Below are positions 12,891 to 24,771 of a stretch of 64,000 bases of DNA, one piece after another. The stretch spans positions 25,149,074-25,213,073 of the forward strand of contig NC_133778.1 of the NCBI RefSeq assembly GCF_003597395.2, given 5' to 3'. Every line of letters starts with the position of its first letter. Positions within the stretch are counted from its first letter, which is position 1. The stretch comes from Chelonoidis abingdonii. Taxonomy: Eukaryota > Chordata > Testudines > Testudinidae. The notes beneath the pieces were generated by a model, which was not told the origin of the DNA, did not search any database, and saw nothing but the letters and a program-made list of their open reading frames with translations. Both the position numbers and the translations under genes were made by a program.

Positions 12891-14541
12891 CTCACCAAAA
12901 ATAATATTTCTCAGGGATAATAGTTTTCCAAACACTAATTGTAGTGTATGCTCACAACACCCCTGTGAAATAGTTAGCAAAGAGCCTTCTTAAATGGCTT
13001 TCCCGAGCAGGTGGGAGTTGGTGCCTGTGCTCAGATGATTAGATCTCTCTTTCTCAAGAAACTGGTCCCTGAAAGGAAACTTTATATAATGGTCAAGGAG
13101 TTAATTTTTTAAAAAAGTTTTGTTTTAAGAGAAGTTCTGCTAAGGACTTAAAAATCTCTCTGTTCATGCTCCAGCCTATTGCTTCATGAGAACATAACCA
13201 CACATTTCATTGCCCGTTCTGCCCACTGGGATTGTGAGAAGATATGTCTGGATTGGTACACTTTTCAGCAGCTCCACATTCTCAGTAAAATTTATGACAC
13301 ATGCCAATGCTCCTGCTTGCTGATTGGATGAGAACAGAGAAATGTAGAAAGCCTCAACTCACTGAGCTTCAAAAAATGAACTAATGTATTGTTTTGCAGC
13401 AAAAAAGGAACACCTGGCATGTGCAGAAAAAAAGAACGAAACAAAACACAAAAAATGATTGAAAGGGGATTGGATTTTGCCCTTATCTGAGGGAAAAGCC
13501 CACCACAAAGTACACTTAACAATTACAAGCTAGCATATCTGCCACTTTGTTCAGAGGGATTACATTGCTATATCCACTAACTCAGCCTCCATCTTAATTA
13601 GCAATTTTGTGCTTTTCGCAATGGATTCAGCTTGCCTGATGCTTCCCATGTTACTTTGGAAACATTAGAAAATAATCATTATTGCTTTGCTCATGACACT
13701 AGATAATTACTTCTTAAGACATGAGAAGGTAATTTGTATTATATGGGTGAGATCCTGCTTTTGCTTATACCATAATGTGTTTTCAGTGGAGTTACCTTGG
13801 ATTTATTCTGGTATACAACTGAGAGCAAAATTTGACTCCGCAGCTAGATTTTTAGATGCCGCTCATTACATAAACAGTTTGCAAATATCTTAAGGCAGCT
13901 TAGACTCTGGAATACACTGGATAGAACCAATTCAGATAAAATAAGAATTGACTCAAATACCTACCCTTTTTTTAGGCCTAAATTACTTTTCACCCACAGT
14001 GGTGGGTGGCTGAGCATCATATTAAGTCTTTTGCCATTTATAGAAGCCAGGTGGTATTTTGAACAGAGTTTAATTTTATGATATCAGTGGGAAAGTGGCT
14101 ATTTGTAACTAGACCCCTTCTGTATATTGAAGCCAGAGGAGACCACACTTAGCTGCATTCCTCTTGACTTTTCTTGGGAAAGCTTTGCTGAACTACAGTG
14201 ATGCATGTGTGGGTCTATATAGTTGGTGTCATGATGTGGTATGGGGAGGAGCAGAGAGGTACTTATAGCTACAGCACAAGTGAGTCCCTCATTAGTGATA
14301 ACCCAGAAACAATAATATTTTATATATATGTACAATACAGAATATACATACACACACACAGGGTAATTTCAGTTCTGTAATTTATACTTGAAACTAACAG
14401 TAACAATATAGATAATCCATTTATATCAATTTCTTTAAATATTACAGAAAAATAAATCTTGCAGTCACTATTCACTTTGGCATCATACTTCACTTGCTAA
14501 TACAGATCCACAGAAAGAGACACATTCAATGTAATTTGTTA
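12891..14541. other. Unassigned sequence with short dinucleotide tracts
   Basis: No gene supported. A TA-rich run at about 14311-14335 and a short CA repeat at 14347-14360 are present. A MIR-like patch may exist near 12890-13010 but is too eroded to claim. Confidence 0.35.
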
Positions 14542-14546
14542 AGCCC

Positions 14547-15228
14547 TATAGATGGGCTGGACTCATCCCTCTGGCACCTCCTGCTGGTGACTTCAGGGAA
14601 TTAGCTCAAATTCCAGCCCAGAGCACCCTCTGCAGGCCAGTGATCCACCTGTCCACTGCTGGCCCCCATGTCCCTCCCTGGACCCCGGTGCCACTTTAGC
14701 TGGGTCTCCCCCCTCCCACAGGGACCCTCTCCCCATTATCCCCTCTTTGCCTCAGTCATGGCTACTGCCAGGCTCTGTTTAGCCCTGTGCCCTGGGGCAG
14801 ACTGCAGTGTATCAGCCAATCATCACAGGCAACAAGGGGTTTGGACTGGCTGCCTTTACCCACCCTCCGGCTACCCCTCTGCAAGCCCAGTACCTACGAG
14901 GCCTAGAACCAGCTCTGCAGCCTGGGGAGTTGCTAGCCTAGGGCTTCCCAGCTCCTAAGGCCTTTCCCCAGCCCTACCTTCCTCTAGGTCCCCCCCGGGT
15001 GAGTTCCCAAGCAGCCAGGCCTGTCTCCCTACCCAGTCAGAGAGAGACTACCTGCCCTTGGCTTCCCTGGCCTTCTTATTAGATCCCATGGCTCAGTTTG
15101 GGGCGTGGCCCCAGCTGCAGCCACTTCTTCAATCAACCCAGCCTAAAGGCTGCTTTCTCCAGCCCCAGCCCCTTCCCAGGGCTGTTTTTAACTCCTCCAG
15201 GGCAGGAGCAGAGGTCTACCCTGCTACA
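14547..15228 (-). mobile_element. Solo LTR (family A), minus orientation, with target duplication
   Basis: A GC-rich 682-bp block ends ..CTGCTACA and is flanked by the 5-bp direct repeat AGCCC (14542-14546 and 15229-15233). It aligns along its length with the solo LTR at 41016-41693. The minus strand begins TGTAGCAGGG, like TGTAACGGGG in the sister copy. The other end is mutated from TG to TA on the plus strand. No internal retroviral sequence is attached, so this is a solo LTR left by LTR-LTR recombination. Open frames inside (14668-14958, 15058-15330) are by-products of its base composition. Confidence 0.75.
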
Positions 15229-15233
15229 AGCCC

Positions 15234-17084
15234 ATATCAATCAAAACTCCCATTGACTTCAATTCGGCCAGAATTTCACAATTGTGGTTCCTCTCAGCTA
15301 TTGGATACAAGCAAGAGAGCTTATAAGTGATTCTCCCTCAATGTAAAATTCCCTTTGGGAGCAAATAAAATACTGCACTTAGAATGCACTTGTAGAATAA
15401 GATATTGCACATTATCCTCGATAAACATGTAGGATTGCATGTGGATTGTTAGTAAGGCTAGTCTGAGGAGGAAAATATCTCAGATGAAACCATCCTTGGG
15501 TTCTTATTTATACAAACAGTGTATCAATCAATCATCTCTGGAAGCCATTTTCTTTGTTAACTTTAAGTAAATTCTGAGTTTCTCTTAGATAATTTATTGA
15601 TAAATTAGATATATATTTGCATTGGGAAACAGTAGAGGATGTCTGCTACCGTCATTAAAACATGCTGAGTTGTAGTTTAGCTGCCAAAGAAATCTTCAGC
15701 TTTCAACAGCCTTTACTTTGATTCTGCTGAGGTAAATCCCTCTCCCATGCATGCTGGGCCAATTTCCTCTGCTAGCTCATAATTGAGTTGTACAAAATTT
15801 TCTCCGAGTTCTGAAGAGAAACTTTATTTGTGAAAAATATTAGTGAAGTGTAGAACAGTAATTTAAAAATTCAACCAGAAAAGGGTCAAGTGACCAAAAA
15901 AGAGTCTCCAACTTTTAAAAATAATCTGTGCTCTTTCTCCCCACGTCCCCATTGCAAACCAATCAAGTGAACTGTTACTTTTAGTTTGCTTGAAAATACA
16001 CACAATCAGAAAGCCAAATAAAATATTGTTTGATGATGCATTAACAAGTGACAGATCCAAACAATATCATTTGGTGTTTGTCCTCTCTATTTGTATCCAG
16101 TAAGTAGCATGACATCACTGGAGTTACAAGCATCAGCCTCCCAAGGAACAAGTTCAAGTCCTACCATGAAAATTTGGACCTAGTTTACCAATTAAAAGCA
16201 GGATGTGATGTCAAAATATTAATACTGTCAGACTCAGGGCCAAATCGTTGTCCGCCATGTGTGCATGTGCACAGGAGTCCAAGGGTGTAAGATGTCCCCT
16301 TACTCACAATGTGCTGGCTGCCCACATTGTAGAAAGTGGAGGAGATGAAGTCTCTTCAGAGCCATCGTCTTTCTCTAATACAGGCGGAAAGGGAGTGGGC
16401 AGGTGAGGGAGAGAAATGGTCAGAGACTTAGCTCCATGCCCCACAATGTGCTGGACAGCTCATCTGTGGTAGTCCACAGGGAGGTATACTGCAGTAGATA
16501 TAAAGGAGGCCCAGAAAATATGTCCCTAGAGAAGGGGAGATATCAGGAGACTGACCGCATCTAAGTCACAATTTGCTTTCCAGGCTGTTCATGAGGAAGC
16601 ATACCACCTTGTTATTCCGCACGTAGGGCTGATAACAAAGTCACAATTTAGCCCTTAAAAAGGTAGTGTAGGGTAAATTGACTGTTGAAGTGGTTGTATT
16701 TTGGCCATAAAAGATTCTTGACTTTCTCTTAGCAATGCCAAAGAAGGGATAGGCAAACTGTGGAATGAGGGAGCACTAAGGATCCTGACTAGAAACGGTA
16801 TATTGATCAGCCTGCAGATGACTCATGTGTGTTGCATTAGAACAGTTATTCTCACTAGGCTTTTCCTAAGACTTTGCTAATGATTTGGTCTCAGCAAGAA
16901 TAACACACTTTCAACTGGTTATTTAGATTCTCAGCAAAGTGATTCCAAAGGAAAGAATGTCCAAATTACTGCTGGAGGTTCTAACAAGGGATGTGTGTCA
17001 TGTAATTATAATTGGTTTTCTTAAAGTATGGTGATGTTAATAATAATAAATGGGGAAAAACTTCACAAGAGAGGAAATTACTCT
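15234..17084. other. Unassigned sequence
   Basis: No gene supported. A short phrase, AACTCCCATTGACTTCAATT near 15244, resembles the old sauropsid hairpin repeats seen elsewhere. The stretch 16230-16560 has more CpG than its surroundings but no recognised identity. Confidence 0.3.
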
Positions 17085-17312
17085 TATCCTTTGGGGGGAG
17101 GGGCTGAGACTAGGAAACTTATTGCATATAAGCCATTAAACAACCTTTAGAGGGTAGCAATGACTTCCTCACAGGAGGTACACTGTCTCCTCTGTCCTTT
17201 GATGAAAAAAGTGAGAGGTGCACCTGAGCTAGGGTCTATCCTTTGGGGGAGGGGGCTGAGACTAGGAAACTTATTGCATATAAGCCATTAAACAACCTTT
17301 AGAGGGTAGCAA
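17085..17312 (+). repeat. A-B-A duplication: 76-bp direct repeats around a 76-bp copied insert
   Basis: Segment A (17085-17160) is repeated at 17237-17312 with about one shifted base in a G run. Between them lies segment B (17161-17236), which is almost identical to 20124-20206 in the same orientation. The source of B ends in CTATCCC and A begins TATCC, so the second junction shares TATCC. This looks like a template-switch event rather than a transposon insertion. Alternative: A and B both derive from an unrecognised repeat. Confidence 0.75.
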
Positions 17313-18984
17313 CGTTCTATCCCCAGAGCAGACCTAGAGGTGAACAATTCTGAAATTCTGTATCTTTCACCTTATGCTCCTTAAATTTAGCTGTGATCCT
17401 TGAAGGAGGCAGGGATAAGAGTAGGTAGGGGCTGCTGGCTCTAGATATGACCTGAGGAAGGGCAGGGATTGGATATATGGGCCCCATGTCCTGTTCCCAG
17501 GGACCGTGTCAGGTGTGACTCTTCCCATAGGTGGGTGAAAGAGAGCAGCTAGGAGCCTCCTGTAACCAGGAAAAAAATGGAGCAAAAGGAGGAATGAAAT
17601 GTGAATATTGTTTTTGTAAACCCCCTGCCCACTCCTGTGGCATTACTGTAATATAGATATTAAATAGCAGCAACTACGCACAACACAGCTAGTCTTCAAC
17701 TCAGGAAAATCTGCTGTAGACAGGTACAGTGTGTGCACTTAGAGTGAAACGGCCTGATTCTCAGTTACACTGAAGCTTCTTTTATGCTTCTTAGGCAGTG
17801 AAAGAGGAGCATAAAGGTGGGAGAAATGGCTCCCTTAGCATACCCACTGCGTAGTGCCCTTCTTCAGCCCATAAGGATTCTTTGCCAGACCTGATCCCAA
17901 TCTCTGGCCTAGGGGAAAGGCTGGAGTTCTTTACAGTACCCACTGGTGGAAAGCAGAGAGTCAGTTAGATCTTCTTTGTGTTGACAAATTATTCACATAC
18001 AGAAACAGTATTTTTTTCTCATCTTTATTCATAATGACTTACCCTAAGAAGGTCACTGTTAGATACAGCTCCTTTGGAGCCCATCCTTTAGCTAGCCATA
18101 GTGGGTCACATCACCACCTCCTTCCCTGAGGAGCTAACTTTACAACCTTTACAGTGTTTGTTTGCCAAACTCTTGGTTGTCGATTAAAGCCCCAAACCTG
18201 TAATGAATTTTGTGAGGGCAGAAGCCTTCACCCGCACTGCAGGAGTCCACCTTTACAGAGCTCATCACAGCGTCAGGAATCTAAGTCACATTAACACTCT
18301 CTGGGTGCTAGTACCTAGTGCCCGCAACTGAGATCGGGACCCTATTATGCTAGGTTCTGTGCAACTCTCCACAAAAAAAACGAAAAACAGTGAGAGAGAT
18401 TTCTTGGGACTGCTAATGCTTTTCCAGTAAGGTCAATCAAGGTAACTTTTTCTACAAATAGGCTTTTTTCTATTTGGCATTCAGCCTCATAGCCTTATTA
18501 ATTAACTTTTGTACAGCACTTTGAAGATATGAAATGCAATTGAAGTGCTAAGTATTATTTTTAATATGAGCAGCAGCACCAGTACGCTCCAGGGAATGCA
18601 TTTTCCCTCTGACTTGGGTAAAAGAAAGAGTCATGCCAACTGAAGTCACACACTATAAATTTGAAATGCTCTCAGAGGTTCTTTGGTATACTTGATAGTA
18701 CCCTAAATGGTTGAAGAAGCTGCATAGCTGGGCACATTTTTAAGTCAGTGCTGCATACGGTTCCATTTTCATTTTTTAAATTCATTTATTTTTAAACAAT
18801 TTGTTCTGACTCTCTTCCTAAGGTAGACAGGCAATGCTGCTTTCTCAGGACAGTTCTGAGATGGTTTATGGAAGTCCTTTCAGCACTCTGTAGCACCAGA
18901 GACCATATCTTATTTGCATATAGCAACACATATAATAAAAAATAAAGGTGCATCAAGTTCTCATCATTGTATCTTCCTTGTTAG
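17313..18984. other. Unassigned sequence
   Basis: No gene supported. The open frame at 17367-17585 (minus, 72 codons) has no domain. No recognised repeat, apart from weak old-hairpin phrases near 17750. Confidence 0.3.
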
Positions 18985-19020
18985 ATTCATAGACTCTAGG
19001 ACTGGAAGGGACCTTGGTGG
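18985..19020 (-). mobile_element. CR1 LINE 3' tail fragment
   Basis: Reads TTCATAGACTCTAGGACTGG then AAGGGACCTTGG, the reverse complement of a CR1 3' terminus with its short-repeat tail. Only about 36 bp is recognisable. It lies 0.45 kb upstream of the larger antisense CR1 and may be a separate truncated insertion. Confidence 0.6.
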
Positions 19021-19254
19021 CATGTGAAATGTGTTGGTAGCTTCATTCAAGGTGCTAATCTTGCTTAGAAGTGAGCAATAGAATTTTTTATTTCTAAACC
19101 AGCCTGAATATTTTTTGCAGATTCTCTGTTACCTGCAGCTAGATCCCTTCTGGAGACAGGTTGAGGCCCAAAGTGTTTCAGTGAAGGTCCGGTGCTTATA
19201 GCAGTACAGCTATCAATCTAGGGTATCAAAAGTCTATCAATACGGCCATATATC

Positions 19255-19440
19255 TCTAGTGCCATATATCTGAGCACTTCACACGCTAACATATTTCTCC
19301 TCACAACACCCAGCTGCTGTTATCCCTATTTTAATGATGGAGAACTGAGGTCTAATCCAGACACATGCCCCAGGTCAAAAACGAAGTTTGTGGCAGAGCA
19401 GGGAGTTGAATCCAAGTTTCAGGCTAATCATTGGACTGTA
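19255..19440 (+). repeat. MIR SINE, degenerate
   Basis: The MIR order is visible: CCTCACAACACCCAGCTG near 19299, a TTATCCCTATTTTAATGATGG..GAACTGAGG block near 19320-19349, and GGCAGAGCAGGGAGTTGAA near 19392. Several positions have decayed, consistent with great age. It adjoins the antisense CR1 to its right. Confidence 0.65.
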
Positions 19441-20085
19441 AGTCATAAGAGTAGGAGGGACCTCCTGGGTCATTAAGGCCAGTCCCCTGCTATAGCGGCA
19501 ATCTTGTCATGCAATCCGATTCCTAAACTTTCCAAGTTAGTTGGTTAGGTTGTTTGCACCAACTATTCCTTTTGGAGGCTGTTCCAGAACCTTACCACTC
19601 AGATAGTTAGAAACTTGCTAATTTCCTGCATAAATTTATTCATGACCATTTGTTCTTGTGCCGACATTGACCTTTAGTTTAAATAGCTCTTGCTCTCCCT
19701 GGTGTTTACCCCCCAACCCACTGATGTATTTATAGAGAGCAATCGGATCCCCTCTCAGATCCCCTCTCTTTTGCTAGGCTAAACAACGCATGCTTTTTTA
19801 GTCTCATTTCATAAAATAGGCCTTCAAATCTTCTGATCATCCTAGCAGCTTGTCTCTGTACCTATTCCAGTTTGAATTAATCTCTTTTGAACATGTGTAA
19901 CCAGAATTATACATGGCATTCCAGATGGGGTCTTACCTTGTACAATGGCATCAGTATTTCCCTGTGTCTACTTGAAATACCTTGCCTGATACATCCTAGC
20001 ATCACATTTGTCTATTTCAGAGACATTGTATAATTGACTAACGCACTGGGTCTTTCTCACCCTCTGTTGTTTCCAACTAACTGAG
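19441..20085 (-). mobile_element. CR1 LINE, antisense 3' part, degenerate
   Basis: In reverse orientation this follows the CR1 ORF2 end and 3' region. The tail-proximal block with AGGAGGGACCTCCTGGGTCA is at 19455-19474. The GTTAGAAACTTGCTAATTTCC block is near 19606-19626. The CCCCTCTCAGATCCCCTCTC block is near 19749. The phrase CATTCCAGATGGGGTCTTACC is near 19917. It carries many substitutions and no long open frame, so it is an old, dead copy. Confidence 0.7.
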
Positions 20086-20123
20086 CCCCTAGCTTACAGG
20101 ATATCTCCTCCATAGCTATAGCT

Positions 20124-20206
20124 ATGACTTCCCTCACAGGAGGTACACTGTCTCCTCTCTCCTTTGATGAAAAAAGTGAGAGGTGCACCTGAGCTAGGGT
20201 CTATCC
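20124..20206 (+). repeat. Probable source of the B segment copied to 17161
   Basis: Differs from 17160-17241 by one inserted C and one G/C change over about 82 bp. Flanking sequence on both sides is unrelated to that at 17.1 kb, which marks this as a bounded copy. It may itself be part of a larger unrecognised repeat extending to about 20950. Confidence 0.75.
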
Positions 20207-22629
20207 CAGTAAAACAATGAGGTTTTAAACATTATAGTTTATCCATTTGGGGACAGGGGATAGATGAAGCAAATAGACAGAGACTCTGCTGTGGGATTTA
20301 TAAAATTAATTCAAGCTATTCATACAGAGCACGAGAGAGACAGATCTAGGCAAAACAATAAAACGCACGTACTCTATTCCCTGCCTCATTTTCCTCACCA
20401 TTCTTGAGCATTCTTTGGGATCTGGGTCAGTATCTTTTCAAGGTTTTAGGTCCCATCTCCTGGATCTCACTCCTCTAGTACAGCTTTCTCCAGATTACAG
20501 AGTCTCCTTTTTGACCCTCACAGCCAATTTCCTTCAACTTCGGCTGGTCCAGCAGTCAAAAGGTTCACCCTAGCTCAGAATCAGGACCCTTTGGTCAGTT
20601 ACCTCTCAGATTCTCAGTTTTTAAATGCCACTTCTAACCCCTGTTTTCTTTGTTCCCCTTGTGGGGATTCTCTGCTATTCTAACTTCCCTCCTTGCATGT
20701 CACCAGTAATAATTTGATTTTTCCAGCACAAGAATTCTCCTACTACCTTGCCAGAGCAGTCATTAAGTGTTAGTGACTTCTTTTGTTTGCCCTGTAGGTT
20801 CTTCCAGCTAGGCTCTGCGTGATACATAACAAGATCTTTTTCAGCCCATGGACAATACTGCACATTGATGGATGGAGTTATATACACAGTTCTTAATGCA
20901 CAACAGACTTCATAAATTGTATGTAGACATGTCTCCCAAACCATCACACTCAATATATATTCTCAGAAGAGAGCATGTGAGAAGAGAGAGCACAGATCCA
21001 AAGTGGTGCCTATCTAGTCCACAAAGGAATGCCCATAAGAAAATATTGCATTCTGTTTGTTACTAGGTGTTTTTAGCATGTTTAGTGTTTTCACTCCTGC
21101 CCTGCTGTGCATTTTTACCAGTAAATTAATCATACATCCCCTAAGAATTGTGATCCTCCATGTAATTTCTCTCTATAACTGGGAAACTGATCATTGCGAT
21201 GGTTGGCAAAATAAGTGACTAATTCACACCTGTGGTTCTGAGGGAAATGTAAAGGGACCAAATGATACATGAGATGAAGGGTGCTGTCAAGCCATATCAT
21301 GCTGAAGACAGCATTGCAGTGAAATCCTGACCACACTGAAGTCAATGGGGTCAAGATTTCATTTCTGGAGTGAGACTAGCAATTGCTCGAAGTACAGCTG
21401 GTGTAACTGGACTGTCAGTCAGTCAGAGGAGACATGCCAGCAAAATTTATGCCAGGAGGACCTTATTTTATGCTATTACTTTGCATATTAGTTACTATAA
21501 ATGATGCTAAACATATGCTAATGTAGGGTCAATCCCTGTTGTTGGCCAGAAGATCAGGAAATAATGAAACCATCTGCAATTGCTTCCTCTAACACCTTGA
21601 AGAGCTGACAAGTCAGTTACAAAAGGAAGTGACAGCAATGTTACCTATCCAATCCAGATTTAGTAGGGATGAGACATGAGGGACATGGGCAGTGGGATTT
21701 ACTCTGGCACTTACATCTCAGCTGGTGTCAGCAAAGTAATTACTCACAGTGACTCTTCCTCTTCAGAAAGGTCCGGGTCACAGGCTACACAATGAGAGAT
21801 ATTGGTGGCACTAAACATTTGCAATATCTTTTGAAAGAGTGGCGGAGTCATGTGACTGGCAAAATCCAGAATGCCTTAAATCCTCTCCCCACAGATCTCT
21901 CACACTCAAGTAGCACAGGAAATAGTTGCTTTTTTGATCTCAATTGCACAAGTGTAAAACTAGAGTAACTACCAAATTCAACTGAAAATGAAATCTGGTC
22001 CAGAGTCAGTAGGTCCCAGACTGTCAACAACAAATAGTTATTTTCAGGGTTCAGGGCACAGAGGTTAACAGGATGATAATAGGATACAAAGCAATAAAGC
22101 ACATGCAAAAAATATTTTGGCTACAGAATGACAACTTACTATTGCTTTACAAATAGACAATTCCTCCCTGCCAACTCCACCAAAAAAAAATCCCTCTCTG
22201 TCCCCAAAATACAAATCAGAAACTGCAAAACAATAAATTAAAAAATGTTATTAAAGCTAACATATGTAATATGTAAAAAAATATGTAATACCTAGGTTGA
22301 GAAAAGAGTGTCTGTACGTCTTGGTATAGTACTTAGATTATCCACAAATACAGAATTTGTTCTTAAAACTCATATGATATATAGAGCACATAATCAACAA
22401 TAAACTTATTCACCTAAATTTGGGTTAATAATACAGTTTAGATATTAGAATCTGAATACTCAGATACATCATTCATGAAGAGTTGCACAGAGAGTTGGTT
22501 GTGGAAAGCAAAATATATCAATGAGTGGAGATTGTCTCTCAGTAATTGAGAATTAGGTTAGGTTGTCCATTTAGAAAATACAATCTATCAGGGAAGTATT
22601 TCAGTTACTTTCCTTACTGCTTTTCTCAA
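20207..22629. other. Unassigned sequence
   Basis: The first 750 bp, pyrimidine-rich on the plus strand, may be an interspersed repeat, but I could not find its ends. The frame at 20675-20953 (minus, 92 codons) has no domain. No gene supported. AT-rich from about 22130 to 22500. Confidence 0.3.
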
Positions 22630-22914
22630 GGGCACTCCAGCTCATCCCTTCTGATATTGCCAATGTCCGGTGATGTGTTCTATGTAGAAGTCTCTGAACC
22701 ACCTGATGGCATCCAACACCATGAGTTGCCGCATCAGCCAACTGTAGAGTTGATCGATTCCGCATTCTTTCAACACTCACTCGTTACTGGGATCTCATGC
22801 GCCCAGGGATCCGATGATCAGCGCGTGTCTAAACCTGGTAACCCCTTGCTCCCAAGGTGTCAGCCAGAGGGGCATATTTCTCCACCTTTCAAGCTCAGGT
22901 ATCGCAGAAGGCCA
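22630..22914. other. CpG-bearing block of unknown origin
   Basis: About ten CpG dinucleotides fall between 22665 and 22905, against roughly one per 100 bp or fewer around it. The block abuts the left side of a large LTR-like repeat. A 158-codon plus frame (22546-23022) runs through it. The minus strand also stays open for long stretches in more than one frame. I recognise no domain in any frame. It could be part of the neighbouring retroelement, perhaps a relic of its internal region, or a decayed regulatory CpG patch. Confidence 0.4.
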
Positions 22915-24230
22915 GGGTATTATATGGTAGATGTGCCCAAATGCACCCCTGTAGTCACCCCCCACACTATTGTAATAATCTTTGTACAAAATATGATTTA
23001 TGAGATATTATTTGAAAACTAAACTCTCTGGTCAATAATAGCCTGGTGAAATATATGTAGCAACATTATACATAAAGTTATGAATCACCCCTGTATGATA
23101 TTGTTAGTACATGTTCAAACCCATGTAGCCCTGGCTAGGCAGAAGTTATTAAACTGGTCTGTCCTAAACAAAGAAATGTGTGTTTACCTCAATCCACATA
23201 TAAATACTAAACAGAGTCCTCAGGACAGCAAGAGAGAGTAAACCAAAGGACAAGCTAAACCAAAGGACAAGCTAAAACCTCTAGCCAGGTGCCATCAAAG
23301 TTGATGGACAATCACCTGTCAAGTGGTCATTCTTTGGCAACAAAAGAGGGACAGGAACACATCCATCTGTATTTTAGCAAGCAATTACATAGAACCTCTT
23401 TCACCATGAGACTTCATGTCTCCACCTTCACAGCAGAAAGGAGATTTATCTAGGGCTAACCCTCCGGAAAATTCATGTCAGAGGGTGACTAGACTGTGCA
23501 AGTGAGAGGCAAAAATACCCCTGGTTCCCTGTCTTTCTCACTCTTTCACCTAAGATGACAAAAGAACCAGCCCTTTGACTCTCTTTAGGGGAGTTCCTGA
23601 TCTGAGAATTTGGTCAGCAATATTGCTGGGAACCTGTGGTAAGGAATTTACCTTGAGCCAAGTCTAGCTTGTTACGTTTAGCTACTAGATAGCATTTTAT
23701 CTTTATTTCTCTTGCAAGCATTTCTGACTTTAATTCCTTACACTTGTACTCACTTAAAATCTATATCTTTGTAGTTAAATAAACTTGTTTTATTTTTTAA
23801 TCGAAACTGATCCAGTGTTGTGTTTAAACTGAACTCTTTGGGTAATTTCAGTTAAAGTAGCAAACTGACCTCTTATGGGGGTTGACCTCTTACGGGGATG
23901 TTTTTTGGGAAAACTCAGGGCTGGGAGTGTGTTGGGGATCACCCTGCAAATAGTAACCAAAGCTGGTGGAAGCCATAAAGTGACTAGAGTGGTGCTGCTG
24001 GTCAGAGTTCCTAGACCAGGACTACAGCTATACACGGACACTCAAGGGTGTGACCTGTATGCACTTTGGTTGTTTGTGAACGGTTCAGAGTGGGAGCTAC
24101 AACAACAAAGCATTGTGAGGCATCCAAGGTTGCAGGGCAGGTGGTGACCCAATCCCCCACTCCCCACTGGTCTGGAGAGCATCCTGGAATGTGAAACTAG
24201 AGTCGACACTGGTTTTCATTAAAGGTACAA
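22915..24230 (+). mobile_element. Large LTR-like interspersed repeat
   Basis: The segment resembles a long sequence I associate with turtle genomes, probably an endogenous-retrovirus LTR. A polyadenylation signal (AATAAA, 23778-23783) sits in plus orientation just before a T-rich tract. The stretch from CACTATTGTAATAATC (22966) through GAGGCATCCAAGGTTGCAGG (24118) looks continuous. Two small duplications interrupt it: 23240-23273, and an imperfect one near 23868-23900 (TGACCTCTTA..GGGG). No TG/CA ends or target duplication were located. Confidence 0.5.
23240..23273. repeat. 17-bp exact tandem duplication
   Basis: AAACCAAAGGACAAGCT occurs twice back to back (23240-23256, 23257-23273) inside the LTR-like repeat. 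Such duplications are private to a copy and can mark it. Confidence 0.85.
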
Positions 24231-24771
24231 CATTTTATTTTTAAAATATCTTGGGGTTCTGTTTCTATGACGTGCTTTCCCTTCTTCCCCTCCCCCCCGC
24301 AAAACCTCAAATCCCATCACTATGAGATATCATATCCCTTTAAGATGCATAACAACAACATAAAAAGATCTTTAGAATTTCAAAGCTTAGTGCTGCGATA
24401 TAGAATTTAAAGCTAAGTTGCTGGTGAAAATACATCAGATAGTTTTAAAAATTCTGAGAATATTTCCAGAGCCAGGAGACATATTAGGAAGACTGTTTTC
24501 ACACTTATGAATCATTCTTTTTATTCAACATGTTCAGGGATCAAGAGAAAAAGTCCTATGAAAATATAACAAAGTGCTAATAATACTAACTTTATTAAAA
24601 ATGAACCAAAAAGGAAAAAAAATCCCTAAAACTAAAGGGAAAAAAAACACAACAAAATTGAAATCCTGAAAAGCAGCTCTTTGAATGCAAGATAGGCTTA
24701 GTTAATTCCAAACCTTCAGTCATACAAAAAGCTTTTGCATATGAAAGGTCTTTGTAATATTTGCTAGCACC
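24231..24771. other. Unassigned AT-rich sequence
   Basis: AT-rich with several short A runs near 24610-24660. No gene or recognised repeat. Confidence 0.35.

Noticed and set aside
12891..13010. Possible MIR SINE
   Set aside because: Only loose similarity (CTCACAACACCCCTGTGAAA) with no second diagnostic block.
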